A DNA stretch of 64,000 nt from 3107 sp001483205 (GTDB taxonomy: Bacteria > Pseudomonadota > Alphaproteobacteria > Rhodobacterales > Rhodobacteraceae), in the NCBI GenBank assembly GCA_964291375.2, contig OZ219809.1:1612001-1676000 (forward strand), in the 5' to 3' direction. This document shows, piece after piece, positions 25,577 through 35,433 of this stretch. A model generated the notes under the pieces. That model was not told the DNA's origin and ran no database searches. It saw only the letters and a program-made list of their open reading frames with translations. Every line of letters begins with the position of its first letter. Position 1 is the stretch's first letter. The position numbers were made by a program, and so were the translations under genes.

Positions 25577-26257
25577 TCAGCCGCCCGCCGCCCTGCGCAG
25601 CGCCCGGATGTTCCTGCCATAGGGTGCGGGTTCACGGGCCGAGCCACCCCTGAACACGGCGCTTCCCGCCACCAGCACATCCGCCCCCGCCGCCACGACC
25701 ATGGGCGCGGTTTCTGGCGTCACGCCGCCATCGACCTCGATATGCACCGGGCGGTCGCCGATCATCGCGCGCAGGCGGCGGATTTTCTCTGTCATGTCGA
25801 TGAATGCCTGCCCGCCGAAGCCCGGATTGACGGTCATCACGCAGACCAGATCAGCAATATCCAGCACATGTTCGACAGTGCTTGCCGGGGTGGCGGGGTT
25901 GAGTGCGACGCCCGCCTTCGCCCCGGCCCCGCGAATGGCCTGCAAGGTGCGGTGGATATGCGGGCCGGCCTCTGCATGGGCGGTGATGACATCCGCGCCC
26001 GCCCCGGCAAAGGCGTCGATATACGGGTCTGCGGGCGCGATCATCAGATGCACGTCCATCACGCCCCTGACATGAGGCCGGATCGCCTTGCAGGTGGCGG
26101 GGCCAAAGGTGATGTTGGGGACGAAATGCCCGTCCATCACATCCACATGCACCCAGTCCGCCCCCTGTGCCTCGACCGCCTCGCATTCCGCCCCGAAATC
26201 GGCGAAATCGGCGGAGAGGATGGACGGGGCGATCTTCACCGAGCGGTCAAAGGGCAT
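25577..26257 (-). CDS. rpe: Ribulose-phosphate 3-epimerase
   Basis: 226-residue TIM barrel. KIAPSILSADFADFGAE, VHVDVMDGHFVPNITFGP, a CVMTVNPGFGGQAFI segment and EVDGGVTPETAP carry the conserved metal-binding His/Asp residues. It interconverts ribulose 5-phosphate and xylulose 5-phosphate. Start MPFDRSVKI at 26257; upstream in-frame codons are not family-like. With tal it forms a small pentose phosphate block. Confidence 0.95.
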   Translation of the reverse strand: MPFDRSVKIAPSILSADFADFGAECEAVEAQGADWVHVDVMDGHFVPNITFGPATCKAIRPHVRGVMDVHLMIAPADPYIDAFAGAGADVITAHAEAGPHIHRTLQAIRGAGAKAGVALNPATPASTVEHVLDIADLVCVMTVNPGFGGQAFIDMTEKIRRLRAMIGDRPVHIEVDGGVTPETAPMVVAAGADVLVAGSAVFRGGSAREPAPYGRNIRALRRAAGG

Positions 26258-26427
26258 GGGGGTGTGGCCTCCTGCGGCGTGTGCGCTCCCTCGTAACCCC
26301 ATTTCCCCGGTTTGAAAAGCCGCCCGTCCGCGCCGGGGGCGGAGCCTGACCCGGCAATCATCGGCCTTGCAATGCCCGAACCGGCGTGACAGGTTCCGGC
26401 ATCGCCTGACCGGGGGGCCTGATCCTG

Positions 26428-27453
26428 ATGCACATCAAGGGAAAACCGATCACCGCTGCCACTGGCGAAACCGCCGGGGCCGCCAAAGCCACGCCCATGG
26501 CCGGGGATCACCTGCCCCGCAATCCGGGCATGGCGCTTGATCGGGCCTGGGTGTCCTCAGTGCGGATCAACACCTCTGCCGTTGAGCGCCGCGTCGCCGC
26601 ACTGCCGGGCCGCCGGTCGGTCAAGAAAGACCATCAGGCGGCATGGCTGCTGAGGGCCATCACCTGCGTTGACCTGACCACACTCTCGGGCGACGACACG
26701 GCGGAGCGTGTGCGCAGGCTCTGCGCCAAGGCCCGTCAGCCGGTGCGCGCCGATTTGCTTGACGCGCTCGGGATGCCCGCAATCACCACCGGCGCGGTCT
26801 GTGTCTATCACGACATGATCGGGGCGGCCACCGCCGCCCTGTCGGGCAGCGGGATTCCGGTTGCCGTCGTCTCTGCCGGGTTTCCGGCGGGCCTGTCGCC
26901 CTTTCGCCTGCGCCTCGCCGAGATAGAGGACAGTGTGCAGGCGGGCGCGCAGGAGATCGACATCGTGATTTCCCGCCGCCATGTGCTGACCGGCGACTGG
27001 CAGGCGCTTCACGATGAGGTGGCGGCATTCCGGCGGACCTGTGGCGACGCGCATCTGAAGGCCATCCTTGCCACCGGTGAACTGGGCACGCTGCGCAATG
27101 TCGCCCGTGCCTCGCTGGTCTCAATGATGGCCGGGGCGGATTTCATCAAGACCTCGACCGGAAAGGAAAGCGTCAATGCCACCCTACCCGTCACGCTGGT
27201 GATGCTGCGCGCCATCCGCGACTACCATGAGCGGACCGGCCATTATGTCGGCTATAAACCCGCGGGCGGCCTTTCCACGGCCAAACAAGCGCTGCAATAC
27301 CTTGCGCTGATCAAGGACGAACTGGGCGACCGCTGGCTGCGGCCGGACCTGTTGCGCATTGGCGCGTCGTCCCTGCTGGGGGACATAGAGCGCCAACTGG
27401 AACATCACGTTACCGGGCGCTATTCGGCCGCCCGCCGCCATCCGATGGGATAG
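26428..27453 (+). CDS. deoC: Deoxyribose-phosphate aldolase
   Basis: 341 residues, the longer form with an N-terminal extension of about 70 residues. Active-site lysines are visible in ADFIKTSTGKESVNA and in VGYKPAGGLSTAKQ. It cleaves 2-deoxyribose 5-phosphate to acetaldehyde and glyceraldehyde 3-phosphate. An aldehyde dehydrogenase gene follows after four bases, which suits disposal of the acetaldehyde formed. The exact start is uncertain; several ATG codons are available before the core (the first is 26428). Confidence 0.93.
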   Translation: MHIKGKPITAATGETAGAAKATPMAGDHLPRNPGMALDRAWVSSVRINTSAVERRVAALPGRRSVKKDHQAAWLLRAITCVDLTTLSGDDTAERVRRLCAKARQPVRADLLDALGMPAITTGAVCVYHDMIGAATAALSGSGIPVAVVSAGFPAGLSPFRLRLAEIEDSVQAGAQEIDIVISRRHVLTGDWQALHDEVAAFRRTCGDAHLKAILATGELGTLRNVARASLVSMMAGADFIKTSTGKESVNATLPVTLVMLRAIRDYHERTGHYVGYKPAGGLSTAKQALQYLALIKDELGDRWLRPDLLRIGASSLLGDIERQLEHHVTGRYSAARRHPMG

Positions 27454-27457
27454 GAAC

Positions 27458-29811
27458 ATGACCGTAGAGGAAATCTTCGAGACTATGGTCTATGGCCCCG
27501 CCCCCGAGGACGCGCGCCCGGCGCTGGACTGGCTCGCCCGGCACAAGGCCCGGTTCGGCCATTTCATCGACGGCGCACATACCCCGCCCGGCAAGGGGTT
27601 CAAATCCTGCAATCCGGCGACGGGGGAACGCTGGCCCGCCTTACCCAGGCAACCCGGGCGGATGTGGACACCGCCGTTGCCGCCGCGCGCAAGGCGGGGC
27701 CGGACTGGGCGGGGGCGTCCGGCCATGACCGGGCCCGCGCACTCTATGCCCTTGCGCGGCTGATGCAGAAACACTCCCGGCTGCTCACGGTTCTGGAAAC
27801 GCTCGACAACGGCAAGCCGATCCGCGAAAGCCGTGACATCGATATTCCGCTTGCGATCCGGCATTTCTATTACCACGCCGGTCTGGCCCGACTGATGGAG
27901 ACCGAACTGCCGGACGCCGCGCCTGTCGGGGTCTGCGGCCAGATTATCCCATGGAATTTCCCCCTGCTGATGCTGGCGTGGAAAATTGCCCCCGCGCTTG
28001 CCGCTGGTAATACTGTGGTTCTGAAACCGGCGGAATACACCTCTTTGACCGCGCTGCTGTTTGCCGAAATCTGTGAGCAGGCGGGCTTGCCCGGCGGCGT
28101 CGTCAACATTGTTACCGGCGATGGCGCGGTAGGTCAGATGATCGTGACCCATCCGGGTATCGACAAAATCGCCTTTACCGGCTCCACCTCGGTCGGGCGA
28201 CAGATACGGCAGGCCACCGCCGGGTCCGGCAAGGCGCTGACGCTGGAGCTGGGCGGCAAATCCCCCTATGTCGTCTTTGATGACGCCGACATTGACAGCG
28301 CCGTCGAGGGGCTGGTCGATTCGATCTGGTTCAATCAGGGGCAGGTCTGTTGCGCAGGGTCACGGCTGTTGGTGCAGGAGGGCATCGCCGGGCGATTCTA
28401 TGACCGGCTCAAGGCCCGGATGGACGGGCTGCGCATCGGTGACCCGCTTGACAAATGCGTCGATGTGGGCGCGATCGTCGATCCGGTGCAGTTGCGGGCC
28501 ATCACCCGGATGGTCAGCGAAGGCGGCGCAGAGGGCGATGTTCACCACGCCCGCGCCCCCCTGCCCGAAGGGGGCTGCTTCTATCCGCCGACACTGATCA
28601 CCGGCCTGCATCCCGCCGCCCGCCTGATGCAGGAAGAGATTTTCGGCCCGGTGCTGGTGTCGGCCACCTTCCGCACCCCGGCAGAGGCCGTTGCGCTCGC
28701 CAATAACAGCCGCTACGGGCTGGCGGCCTCGGTGTGGACAGAGAGCGTCAATCTCGCGCTCGACATCGCGCCGAAACTGGCGGCGGGGGTGGTGTGGGTG
28801 AACGCCTCCAACCTGTTTGACGCTGCCGCCCCGTTTGGCGGGGTGCGCGAAAGCGGCTTCGGGCGAGAGGGTGGTTGGGAAGGACTGGCGGCCTATACCC
28901 GGCCCAAGGGCGAGGCCGGGCCGCTGGAACGGGTTGCGCCGGTGGCCGGGCCGCCGGTGGCCGCGCCGCAGGACAGTATCGACCGGACCGCGAAGCTCTA
29001 TATCGGCGGCAGGCAGGTCAGGCCCGATGGCGGTTACAGCATCCCGGTGCTCTCGCCCCGGCAAAGGCTGCTCGGCCATGTGGCGCACGCCAACCGCAAG
29101 GACGTTCGGGGTGCGGTCGAGGCGGCGGTGAACGCAGGCGGCTGGGCCAGGAAGAGCGGTCATGCGCGGGCGCAGGTGCTCTATTATATCGCCGAGAACC
29201 TTTCCGCCCGTGCGGATGAATTTGCCCGGCGCATCAACGCCATGACCGGCGGGAACGACGGCGGGCGAGAGGTCGATGCCGCCATCCGCCGCCTGTTCAC
29301 CTATGGAGCGTGGGCCGACAAATACGATGGCCGGGCATATGGTGTGCCGATCCGGGGGGTTGCGCTGGCGATGAACGAACCGGTGGGGGTGATCGGGGCA
29401 CTGTGCGCGGACGAGGTGCCTCTGCTCGGGTTGGTCTCGGTGATGGCCCCGGCGATGGCCATGGGCAACAGATGCGTTCTGGTCGCCTCGCAACCCTGGC
29501 CGCTGGCCGCCGCTGATTTCTGCCAGGTGTTGGAAACGTCGGATGTGCCCGCCGGGGTTGTCAATATCCTGACCGGTGATCATGCAGAGCTGGCCGGGAC
29601 GCTGGCGGATCACATGGAGGTCGATGCGGTATGGAGCTTTTCGTCGAGTGACCTTTCGGGCGAGGTCGAGCGCCGCAGTGCTGCCAGCCTCAAGCGCACA
29701 TGGGTCAATCACGCCCGCGCGCGGGACTGGTTCGGCCCCGCCGGGGAGGGCCACGTGTTTCTGGCGCAGGCCACTGAAATCAAGACCATATGGGTGCCTT
29801 ATGGTGAATGA
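27458..29811 (+). pseudogene. ALDH16-type two-domain aldehyde dehydrogenase with a one-base frameshift
   Basis: The first frame (MTVEEIFETMVYG...SCNPATGER) and the second frame (LARLTQATRADVDTAVAAAR... to 29811) are halves of one protein; they meet near 27630, where one base is missing. With it restored the product is 784 residues. Domain 1 has LTLELGGKSPYVVFDDAD and the catalytic Cys in GQVCCAGSR. Domain 2 is a degenerate ALDH domain with no obvious catalytic Cys, as in the ALDH16 family, which includes rhodobacteral members. It follows deoC by four bases. Either a true lesion or a sequencing error; the intact codon usage after the break favours a recent event. Confidence 0.82.
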
Positions 29812-29870
29812 GTGCCGGGAGCGGGTGGGGGCTTTCCGATCAGTGCCGGGCGTGGCCTGCACCATGATGA

Positions 29871-29902
29871 GGCCTCTGCATATCGGCGCAGCCGGGCAGC
29901 CG
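29871..29902 (-). repeat. Solo end of TIR repeat element, reverse orientation (copy 3)
   Basis: GGCCTCTGCATATCGGCGCAGCCGGGCAGCCG matches the reverse complement of the right arm of the long element with a few changes. No second end follows, so this is a decayed or partial copy. It ends 29 bases before the start of the small membrane protein gene. Confidence 0.6.
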
Positions 29903-29931
29903 TCGTCCCGCCCCCCAACCGGAGCCACCCC

Positions 29932-30204
29932 ATGAGTGCCGAAGACGACACCCTTGCCGCAGAGATCACCCGGTTGCGGGCCGAGGTCGCCCGGCTGAAC
30001 GCCAACCGCTTCGTGCGCCTGCACCGCAGCCTGTCAGGCATGTTCGCGGTGCAGTTCCTGCGCGGGCTGGCCTTTGGCCTCGGCTCGGTGGTGGGCGCGA
30101 CGATTCTGGTCTCGCTGTTGGTCTACACACTGTCGAACATCAATTTTGTCCCGGTGATCGGGGGGTGGGGTAAAGAGATCGCCGACATCATCCGCGCCCC
30201 GTGA
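29932..30204 (+). CDS. Small membrane protein, DUF5665-like
   Basis: 90 residues: an N-terminal coiled coil (LAAEITRLRAEVARLNANRF), a basic turn, then one or two hydrophobic helices (GLGSVVGATILVSLLVYTLS) and WGKEIADII at the end. It resembles the DUF5665 family; the role is unknown. ATG at 29932. Upstream sequence 29812-29931 contains the solo repeat end. Confidence 0.7.
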   Translation: MSAEDDTLAAEITRLRAEVARLNANRFVRLHRSLSGMFAVQFLRGLAFGLGSVVGATILVSLLVYTLSNINFVPVIGGWGKEIADIIRAP

Positions 30205-30399
30205 CCCTCTTGACCGGTATGCCCCCGTGACCCGCATACCCCGCGTGATCAGTGCCGCGCACGAATCCCCTTTCCCTTGCGGACGAAATCCCCTATACGG
30301 CGCGCCGCTGGCCTCTGCTGTGCCGGTTGCTCCACGGGCCTGTGCTGGACGACATCCCGGCCTGCGCCATCACCCTCAACCGATGAAAAGGAGACCCCG

Positions 30400-30669
30400 A
30401 TGTCGATCACTGCCGAAGAAAAGGCCAAGGTGCTGAAGGATTTCGCGACCCATGACGGCGATACCGGTTCGCCCGAGGTTCAGGTGGCCCTGCTGACCTC
30501 GCGCATCGTCACGCTGACCGGGCACTTCAAAACCCACAAGAAGGACAACCACTCCCGCCGGGGCCTGCTGAAGCTGGTGGCCCAGAGGCGGAAACTGCTC
30601 GATTATCTCAAAGGCCGGGACGAGGCGCGGTATCAGTCACTGATCAAGCGCCTTGGTATTCGTCGGTAA
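30400..30669 (+). CDS. rpsO: 30S ribosomal protein S15
   Basis: 89 residues, the standard length. GDTGSPEVQVALLTSRI, HFKTHKKDNHSRRGLLKLV and RRKLLDYLKGRD are family signatures. It binds 16S rRNA in the platform of the small subunit. An AAGGAGA box lies nine bases before the ATG at 30400. A repeat element follows ten bases after the stop; pnp, the common neighbour, is not present here. Confidence 0.97.
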   Translation: MSITAEEKAKVLKDFATHDGDTGSPEVQVALLTSRIVTLTGHFKTHKKDNHSRRGLLKLVAQRRKLLDYLKGRDEARYQSLIKRLGIRR

Positions 30670-30679
30670 AAGCCTCTGC

Positions 30680-30746
30680 AAGACCTCTGCATATTGGCTT
30701 GGGCCGGGCGGACAGCTTGGCCGCCGATGCGCCAATATGCAGAAGG
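30680..30746 (-). repeat. TIR repeat element, short form, reverse orientation (copy 4)
   Basis: Starts AAGACCTCTGCATATTGGC and ends GCGCCAATATGCAGA; the interior matches short copies read in reverse (CTTGGCCGCCGATGCGCC). A partial extra end (AAGCCTCTGC) precedes it at 30669. It fills the gap between convergent rpsO and smc, where its inverted ends could act as a transcript-end hairpin. Confidence 0.75.
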
Positions 30747-30760
30747 CATTTCCGTGAGAC

Positions 30761-33700
30761 TCAGGCAACCAGCGCCTCGGCCCTTTCCAGATCGACGCTG
30801 ACCAGTTGGCTGACGCCCTGCTCGGCCATTGTCACGCCGAACAGCCGGTCCATGCGGCTCATGGTCACCGCATGGTGGGTGATGATCAGGAAACGGGTGT
30901 CCGTGCGGCGGCGCATCTCATCAAGAAGGTTGCAGAACCGGATCACATTCGCATCATCCAGCGGGGCATCCACCTCATCCAGCACACAGATCGGGGCCGG
31001 ATTGGCCAGAAACACCGCAAAGATCAGCGCAAGCGCGGTCAGGGTCTGCTCCCCCCCCGACAACAGCGAAAGTGTCGCCAGCCTCTTGCCCGGCGGTTGG
31101 CACATGATTTCCAGCCCGGCCTCAAGCGGGTCGTCGTTCTCGACCAGAACCAGCCGGGCCTCGCCCCCGCCGAAAAGATGGGTGAACAGCCGGGAAAAAT
31201 TCTCATTCACCTGCGCGAATGCGGTCAAAAGCCGCGCGCGCCCTTCCCGGTTCAGCCCGGCAATGCCAGAGCGCAGCGTCCTGATCGCCTCTTCCAGATC
31301 GGTCTTTTCCCCCAGCAGGGTGTCATGTTCCCCCTGCATCGCGCGGGCGTCTTCCTCGGCCCGCAGGTTGACCGCCCCCAGAGCATCACGCTGACGCTTC
31401 AGACGGTTTGCCTCTTCCTCAATCCCGGCGGCGTCGGGCATATTGTCCGGGTCGCCCCCCAGAGCGTCCAAAAGCGCCTCGGGCGTTTGCCCCCGCTCTT
31501 CGGTGATCCGCAGGGCCGCCGCTGCCACGGCCCCGACAGCGGCATCCGCCCGCGCCTGCGCCGCCGCCCGTGCTTCCCGCGCCTCTGATGCCGCGCGCTC
31601 GGTGTCTCTTTCGGCCCGCGCCGCCGCCCGCAACGCGGTGTCCGCCCCGGCCAGCGCGTCGGACGCCTGCGTGAGCCGCGCCTCAGCCGCCCCGACCTCG
31701 CTGAGGATTTCGGCGCGCTCAGTGGCAATGCTGTCCGGCGCGTCGCGGGCTTCGGCCAGTTCCGCCTCTGATGCCGCCCGGCGCGCCTCAAGCTCCGCCG
31801 CCCGGCGCTCCGCCGTTTGCAGGCGCTGTTGCCAGTTGCTGATCTCGCGGGTGATTTCCCGGTCACGGGCGACGCGCGCCTCCCCCTCCCGGCGCAGCTC
31901 TTCATGGGCGGACCGCCGGGCAAGCATAGCCCGGCGCGCGTCCTCAACCGTCGCCCTGATCTCCCCCGCCTCGGCCCGCGCTGCCTCCGGGTCGCCCAGT
32001 TCAGCCGCCGCCCGCTGTGCCTCAGCCATCGCCTTGCTGGCCCGCGCTGCCTCTTCCTCATGCCGCGCAGCCGTCATCGACAGCGTTTCGAGCCTGCCCG
32101 CGGCAACGTCCCGATCGGCCTCGGCACGGGCGTGCGCGCGCCCGGCCTCTGTTGCGGCGCGGTCAGCCCCGGCACGGGCCTCGCGCGCCTGCCGGTCGGC
32201 AAGGGTCAGTTCGGCAAGCGCCCGGCTCTGCGCCTCATGGGTGCGCACGGCTGCCTCGGCGCGGGTGCCCGCCTGCTCCAGGTCGTGCTTCAGAGCGGTA
32301 AGCCGGTTCATCTGTTGCAGCCGCAGGACAGCGGCGGGCGCATCCCCGGCCCCGGCCCGAAACCCGTCCCAGCGCCACAAGCCCCCGTCCCGGCTGACCA
32401 GCCGCTGGCCGGGGGTCAGACCGGCCTGCAAGCGCGGCCCGTCGGCGGCATCCACCAGCCCGATCTGCCCCATGCGCCGGGCCAGAACATCCGGCGCACT
32501 CACATGATCGCCCAACGGCACGACCCCCTCGGGCAACGGGGGCGGGCTGTCATATTCGGGCAGTGACACCCAGCCGGACGCCATGTCGCCCGTTACATCG
32601 CCCGCCTCAGCCATCACCTGCGGCGCGTGCAGGTCATCAGCCAATGCCGCCCCCAGCGCCTTTTCATACCCCGGTTCGGCCCTAATAGCATCCAGCACCT
32701 GATCACCGCCGACGGCATCCCGCTCCACCAGCCTGGTCAGGGCCAGAACCTCGGCCCGCAGCGCGCTGATCTCGCCCTCGGCCTGTGATCTTTCGGCACG
32801 GGCGTCCCCCTCGCGGGCGCGCGCTTCCACGCAGGCCGCCTCTGCCGCCGCCAGCGCTTCATCGGCGCGCCCGGCCCTGTCCGCCGCCGCTGTCCGGGCA
32901 TGGGTCGCGGCCTCCAGATCGGCCTTCGCCTTATCAAGCGTGGCCCTGACCCCTTCCGCCGCCTCACGGGCACGGGCAGCTTCGGCGGCACTTTTCGCAA
33001 CTGTCGCGCGGCTGTCGGCCAGCAGACGATGGGTTGACTGATGGCGGGCCACAAGACGGGCCACATCCTCTGTCACCCGGTCAAGGGCGGTTTCCCGCTC
33101 GGACAGAAGGCGCGCGGCCGCCTGCGCCTCTTCTCCGGCGGCGGTGAGCCTGTCATCATGTCCTTCTGCCGCCGCCCGCAGCCGGGCCTGTTCCTGCTCC
33201 AGCCGGTCAATGGTTTCGCCCGCGTCCCGGTTGAGACCTGCCTCGCGCTCCATATCGCGGGACAACTGATCGATCCGGGATTTGAGCGTTCCGATGGCCT
33301 GTCGCGCGCGGCTTTCCTGCTCGGCCAGCATATCGCGGCGGACATGCAGGCGTTGCAGAACGGCGGCGGCAACGGTTTCCTCTTCGCGCAACGGCGGCAG
33401 TTTCGCCTCTGCCTCTTCCCGCGCCTGTGTCGCCCCCCGCGCGGCGCGTTCCGCCACTGACGCAACGGTGATGCGCTCCGTCAGGCCCGCCGCCACCGCC
33501 AGCCGCGCCACCTCTGCCTCTTTCCAGCGGCAATAAAGCAACGCCCCCTCTGCTTGCCTGATCTTGTCCCCGATTGTGCGGTAACGGGCCGCCTGGCGCG
33601 CCTGCCGGGCCAGTTGCGCAAGCTGGCCCGCAAGCTGTTCGAGCACATCATCAACGCGGGCGAGGTTGGTCTCTGCGCCTTTCAGCTTCAGTTCCGCCTC

Positions 33701-34234
33701 GTGGCGCCGCTGATACAGGCCGGATATGCCCGCGGCTTCCTCCAGAATACGCCGCCGCGACCGGGGTCGGGCGTTGATCAGCTCGGAAATCTGACCCTGA
33801 CGGACCAGCGCCGGGGAATGCGCGCCGGTCGAGGCATCAGCAAACAGCATCTGCACATCGCGGGCACGGGCGTCTCTGGTGTTGACCTTATAGGCCGACC
33901 CCGCGTCCCGCGTGACCCGGCGGACGATCTCGAGCGTATCCCGGTCGTTGAAGCCCACAGGCGCAAGCCGCGCGGAATTGTCGATCTGCACCACCACTTC
34001 GGCAAAGCTGCGGGCCGGGCGCGTCGCGGCCCCGGTAAAGATCACGTCCTCCATCCCGTCGCCGCGCATCGCGGTCGGGCGGTTTTCGCCCATGACCCAG
34101 CGCAGGGCCTCCAGCAGGTTGGATTTGCCGCACCCGTTGGGGCCGACAACACCGGTCAGCCCGTCCCTGATCACCAGATCGGTCGGATCAACGAAACTCT
34201 TGAAGCCGTTCAGCCTGAGCCGCGAAAACCGCAA
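30761..34234 (-). CDS. smc: Chromosome segregation ATPase SMC
   Basis: 1157 residues. N-terminal Walker A is in GVVGPNGCGKSNLLEALRWV. Two very long Ala/Arg/Glu-rich coiled coils flank a hinge region near residue 520 (ALGAALADDLHAPQV). The C-terminus has the signature LLSGGEQTLTALALIF and Walker B ICVLDEVDAPLDDAN. It forms the condensin core with ScpA and ScpB and compacts and segregates the chromosome. The start at 34234 (MRFSRLRLNGFKSFVDP) is canonical. Confidence 0.96.
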   Translation of the reverse strand: MRFSRLRLNGFKSFVDPTDLVIRDGLTGVVGPNGCGKSNLLEALRWVMGENRPTAMRGDGMEDVIFTGAATRPARSFAEVVVQIDNSARLAPVGFNDRDTLEIVRRVTRDAGSAYKVNTRDARARDVQMLFADASTGAHSPALVRQGQISELINARPRSRRRILEEAAGISGLYQRRHEAELKLKGAETNLARVDDVLEQLAGQLAQLARQARQAARYRTIGDKIRQAEGALLYCRWKEAEVARLAVAAGLTERITVASVAERAARGATQAREEAEAKLPPLREEETVAAAVLQRLHVRRDMLAEQESRARQAIGTLKSRIDQLSRDMEREAGLNRDAGETIDRLEQEQARLRAAAEGHDDRLTAAGEEAQAAARLLSERETALDRVTEDVARLVARHQSTHRLLADSRATVAKSAAEAARAREAAEGVRATLDKAKADLEAATHARTAAADRAGRADEALAAAEAACVEARAREGDARAERSQAEGEISALRAEVLALTRLVERDAVGGDQVLDAIRAEPGYEKALGAALADDLHAPQVMAEAGDVTGDMASGWVSLPEYDSPPPLPEGVVPLGDHVSAPDVLARRMGQIGLVDAADGPRLQAGLTPGQRLVSRDGGLWRWDGFRAGAGDAPAAVLRLQQMNRLTALKHDLEQAGTRAEAAVRTHEAQSRALAELTLADRQAREARAGADRAATEAGRAHARAEADRDVAAGRLETLSMTAARHEEEAARASKAMAEAQRAAAELGDPEAARAEAGEIRATVEDARRAMLARRSAHEELRREGEARVARDREITREISNWQQRLQTAERRAAELEARRAASEAELAEARDAPDSIATERAEILSEVGAAEARLTQASDALAGADTALRAAARAERDTERAASEAREARAAAQARADAAVGAVAAAALRITEERGQTPEALLDALGGDPDNMPDAAGIEEEANRLKRQRDALGAVNLRAEEDARAMQGEHDTLLGEKTDLEEAIRTLRSGIAGLNREGRARLLTAFAQVNENFSRLFTHLFGGGEARLVLVENDDPLEAGLEIMCQPPGKRLATLSLLSGGEQTLTALALIFAVFLANPAPICVLDEVDAPLDDANVIRFCNLLDEMRRRTDTRFLIITHHAVTMSRMDRLFGVTMAEQGVSQLVSVDLERAEALVA

Positions 34235-34436
34235 GGATGCGCTCCCGATGTGATTCCTGCCTCCTGGGCAATCTTTCGGGTGGTTGGCGGCTCAAGTCAA
34301 TGCTTCAACCCCTCATATTGCGTATATTTGGCGATTATCCACAATATAGTGCCGATATATGGCCGGTTTCAGGGTCTGACGACTGAATTTCGGCTGTGCG
34401 CCCCGGCCCTGATCCCGACCGGTGGAACGCCTCTGG

Positions 34437-34613
34437 TCACAGAGCGTCTTTCTGCCGCGCTTTGCCGGTGAACCCTTCAAACAGGCCTTCAAGCCGTGCC
34501 ATGCGCTCGCGCAGGTCAGCGATGTCTCTGTGCAAATCTCTCTGCAAGTTCCACAGAAAGACCAGAATCGCAACGATTCCGCCCAATGTGATCCAGTCAG
34601 ACATGGTGATCAT
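34437..34613 (-). CDS. Short single-helix membrane protein with coiled coil
   Basis: 58 residues if started at 34613 (AGGAGG ten bases upstream): MITMSDWITLGGIVAILVFL, then WNLQRDLHRDIADLRERMAR and a basic C-terminus. One membrane helix is followed by an amphipathic helix. Lower GC than neighbours. I do not recognise the family. It lies upstream of smc on the same strand, with a 202-base gap whose only visible feature is an AT-rich patch around 34315-34365. Confidence 0.5.
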   Translation of the reverse strand: MITMSDWITLGGIVAILVFLWNLQRDLHRDIADLRERMARLEGLFEGFTGKARQKDAL

Positions 34614-34743
34614 CGTGTTTTCGCCTCCTGATGTCTTCAAAATAGAGCATACGCCCGGATTTTCAAGTATCGCGTTCAACACGTCATAGTTGAATATCAA
34701 GAAATATTTACAATTTCAAGATTCATTTCACCCCACTAGGGCG

Positions 34744-35367
34744 CTATCTTTGCGCGGTCAGCAGCCTCAGCGCAAGACCGACAAAGATCACCCCGGCGGC
34801 GCGATTGATCCATATCTGCGCGCCCGGCCTTTGCCGCAGCCAGTCCCCGATAACGCCGCCGCCAAGCGCGATTGACCCGAACACAAGGATTGTCGCCACC
34901 ACCATCAGCGCGCCCAGCATCATCAACTGCATGATCAGCGCCCCTCGCGCGGGATCGGCAAATTGCGGCAGGAAGGCAAGAAAGAACAGCGCAACCTTCG
35001 GGTTGGCGGCATTCATCACCAGCCCGCGCAGATAGAGCCGGGCCGGGGATGCGCGGGGCGGTGCGCCCGCAAGATCGGCCCGTCCGGCCCGAAACGCCTT
35101 GAACGCCAGCCAGAGCAGATACCCCGCGCCGAAGAGTTTCAGCGCGGTGAAGGCCGCCCCGGAACCGGCGAGAATCGCCGCCGCCCCCAGCGAGACGGCC
35201 ATGGTATGAAACAACAGCCCGGTGCAGAGGCCAAGGGTCACAAACACCCCCGCCAGACGCCCGTTCATCGCTGATTGGGTCAGGACAAAGATATTGTCCG
35301 GCCCCGGTGCCAGCGCCAGAAGAATCGCGGCAGGCATGAACAGGATGATCGTTTCTGCGGGCAACAT
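34744..35367 (-). CDS. LysE/RhtB-family amino-acid exporter
   Basis: 207 residues with six hydrophobic helices. LALAPGPDNIFVLTQSAMNG near the N-terminus is the RhtB/LysE motif, and GLVMNAANPKVALFFLAFLP is the conserved internal segment. Such proteins export homoserine, threonine, lysine or related compounds; the substrate is not readable. Confidence 0.9.
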   Translation of the reverse strand: MLPAETIILFMPAAILLALAPGPDNIFVLTQSAMNGRLAGVFVTLGLCTGLLFHTMAVSLGAAAILAGSGAAFTALKLFGAGYLLWLAFKAFRAGRADLAGAPPRASPARLYLRGLVMNAANPKVALFFLAFLPQFADPARGALIMQLMMLGALMVVATILVFGSIALGGGVIGDWLRQRPGAQIWINRAAGVIFVGLALRLLTAQR

Positions 35368-35433
35368 CGGCGCGGCCTTCTGATCGGGGGCCGGGCGACC
35401 CTAGTCAGGTTTCCGCCCCGCCGCAACCGGGCC

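Noticed and set aside
28360..30024. 554-codon minus frame opposite the aldehyde dehydrogenase
   Set aside because: Shadow of ALDH16 coding; no start context and no recognisable domain.
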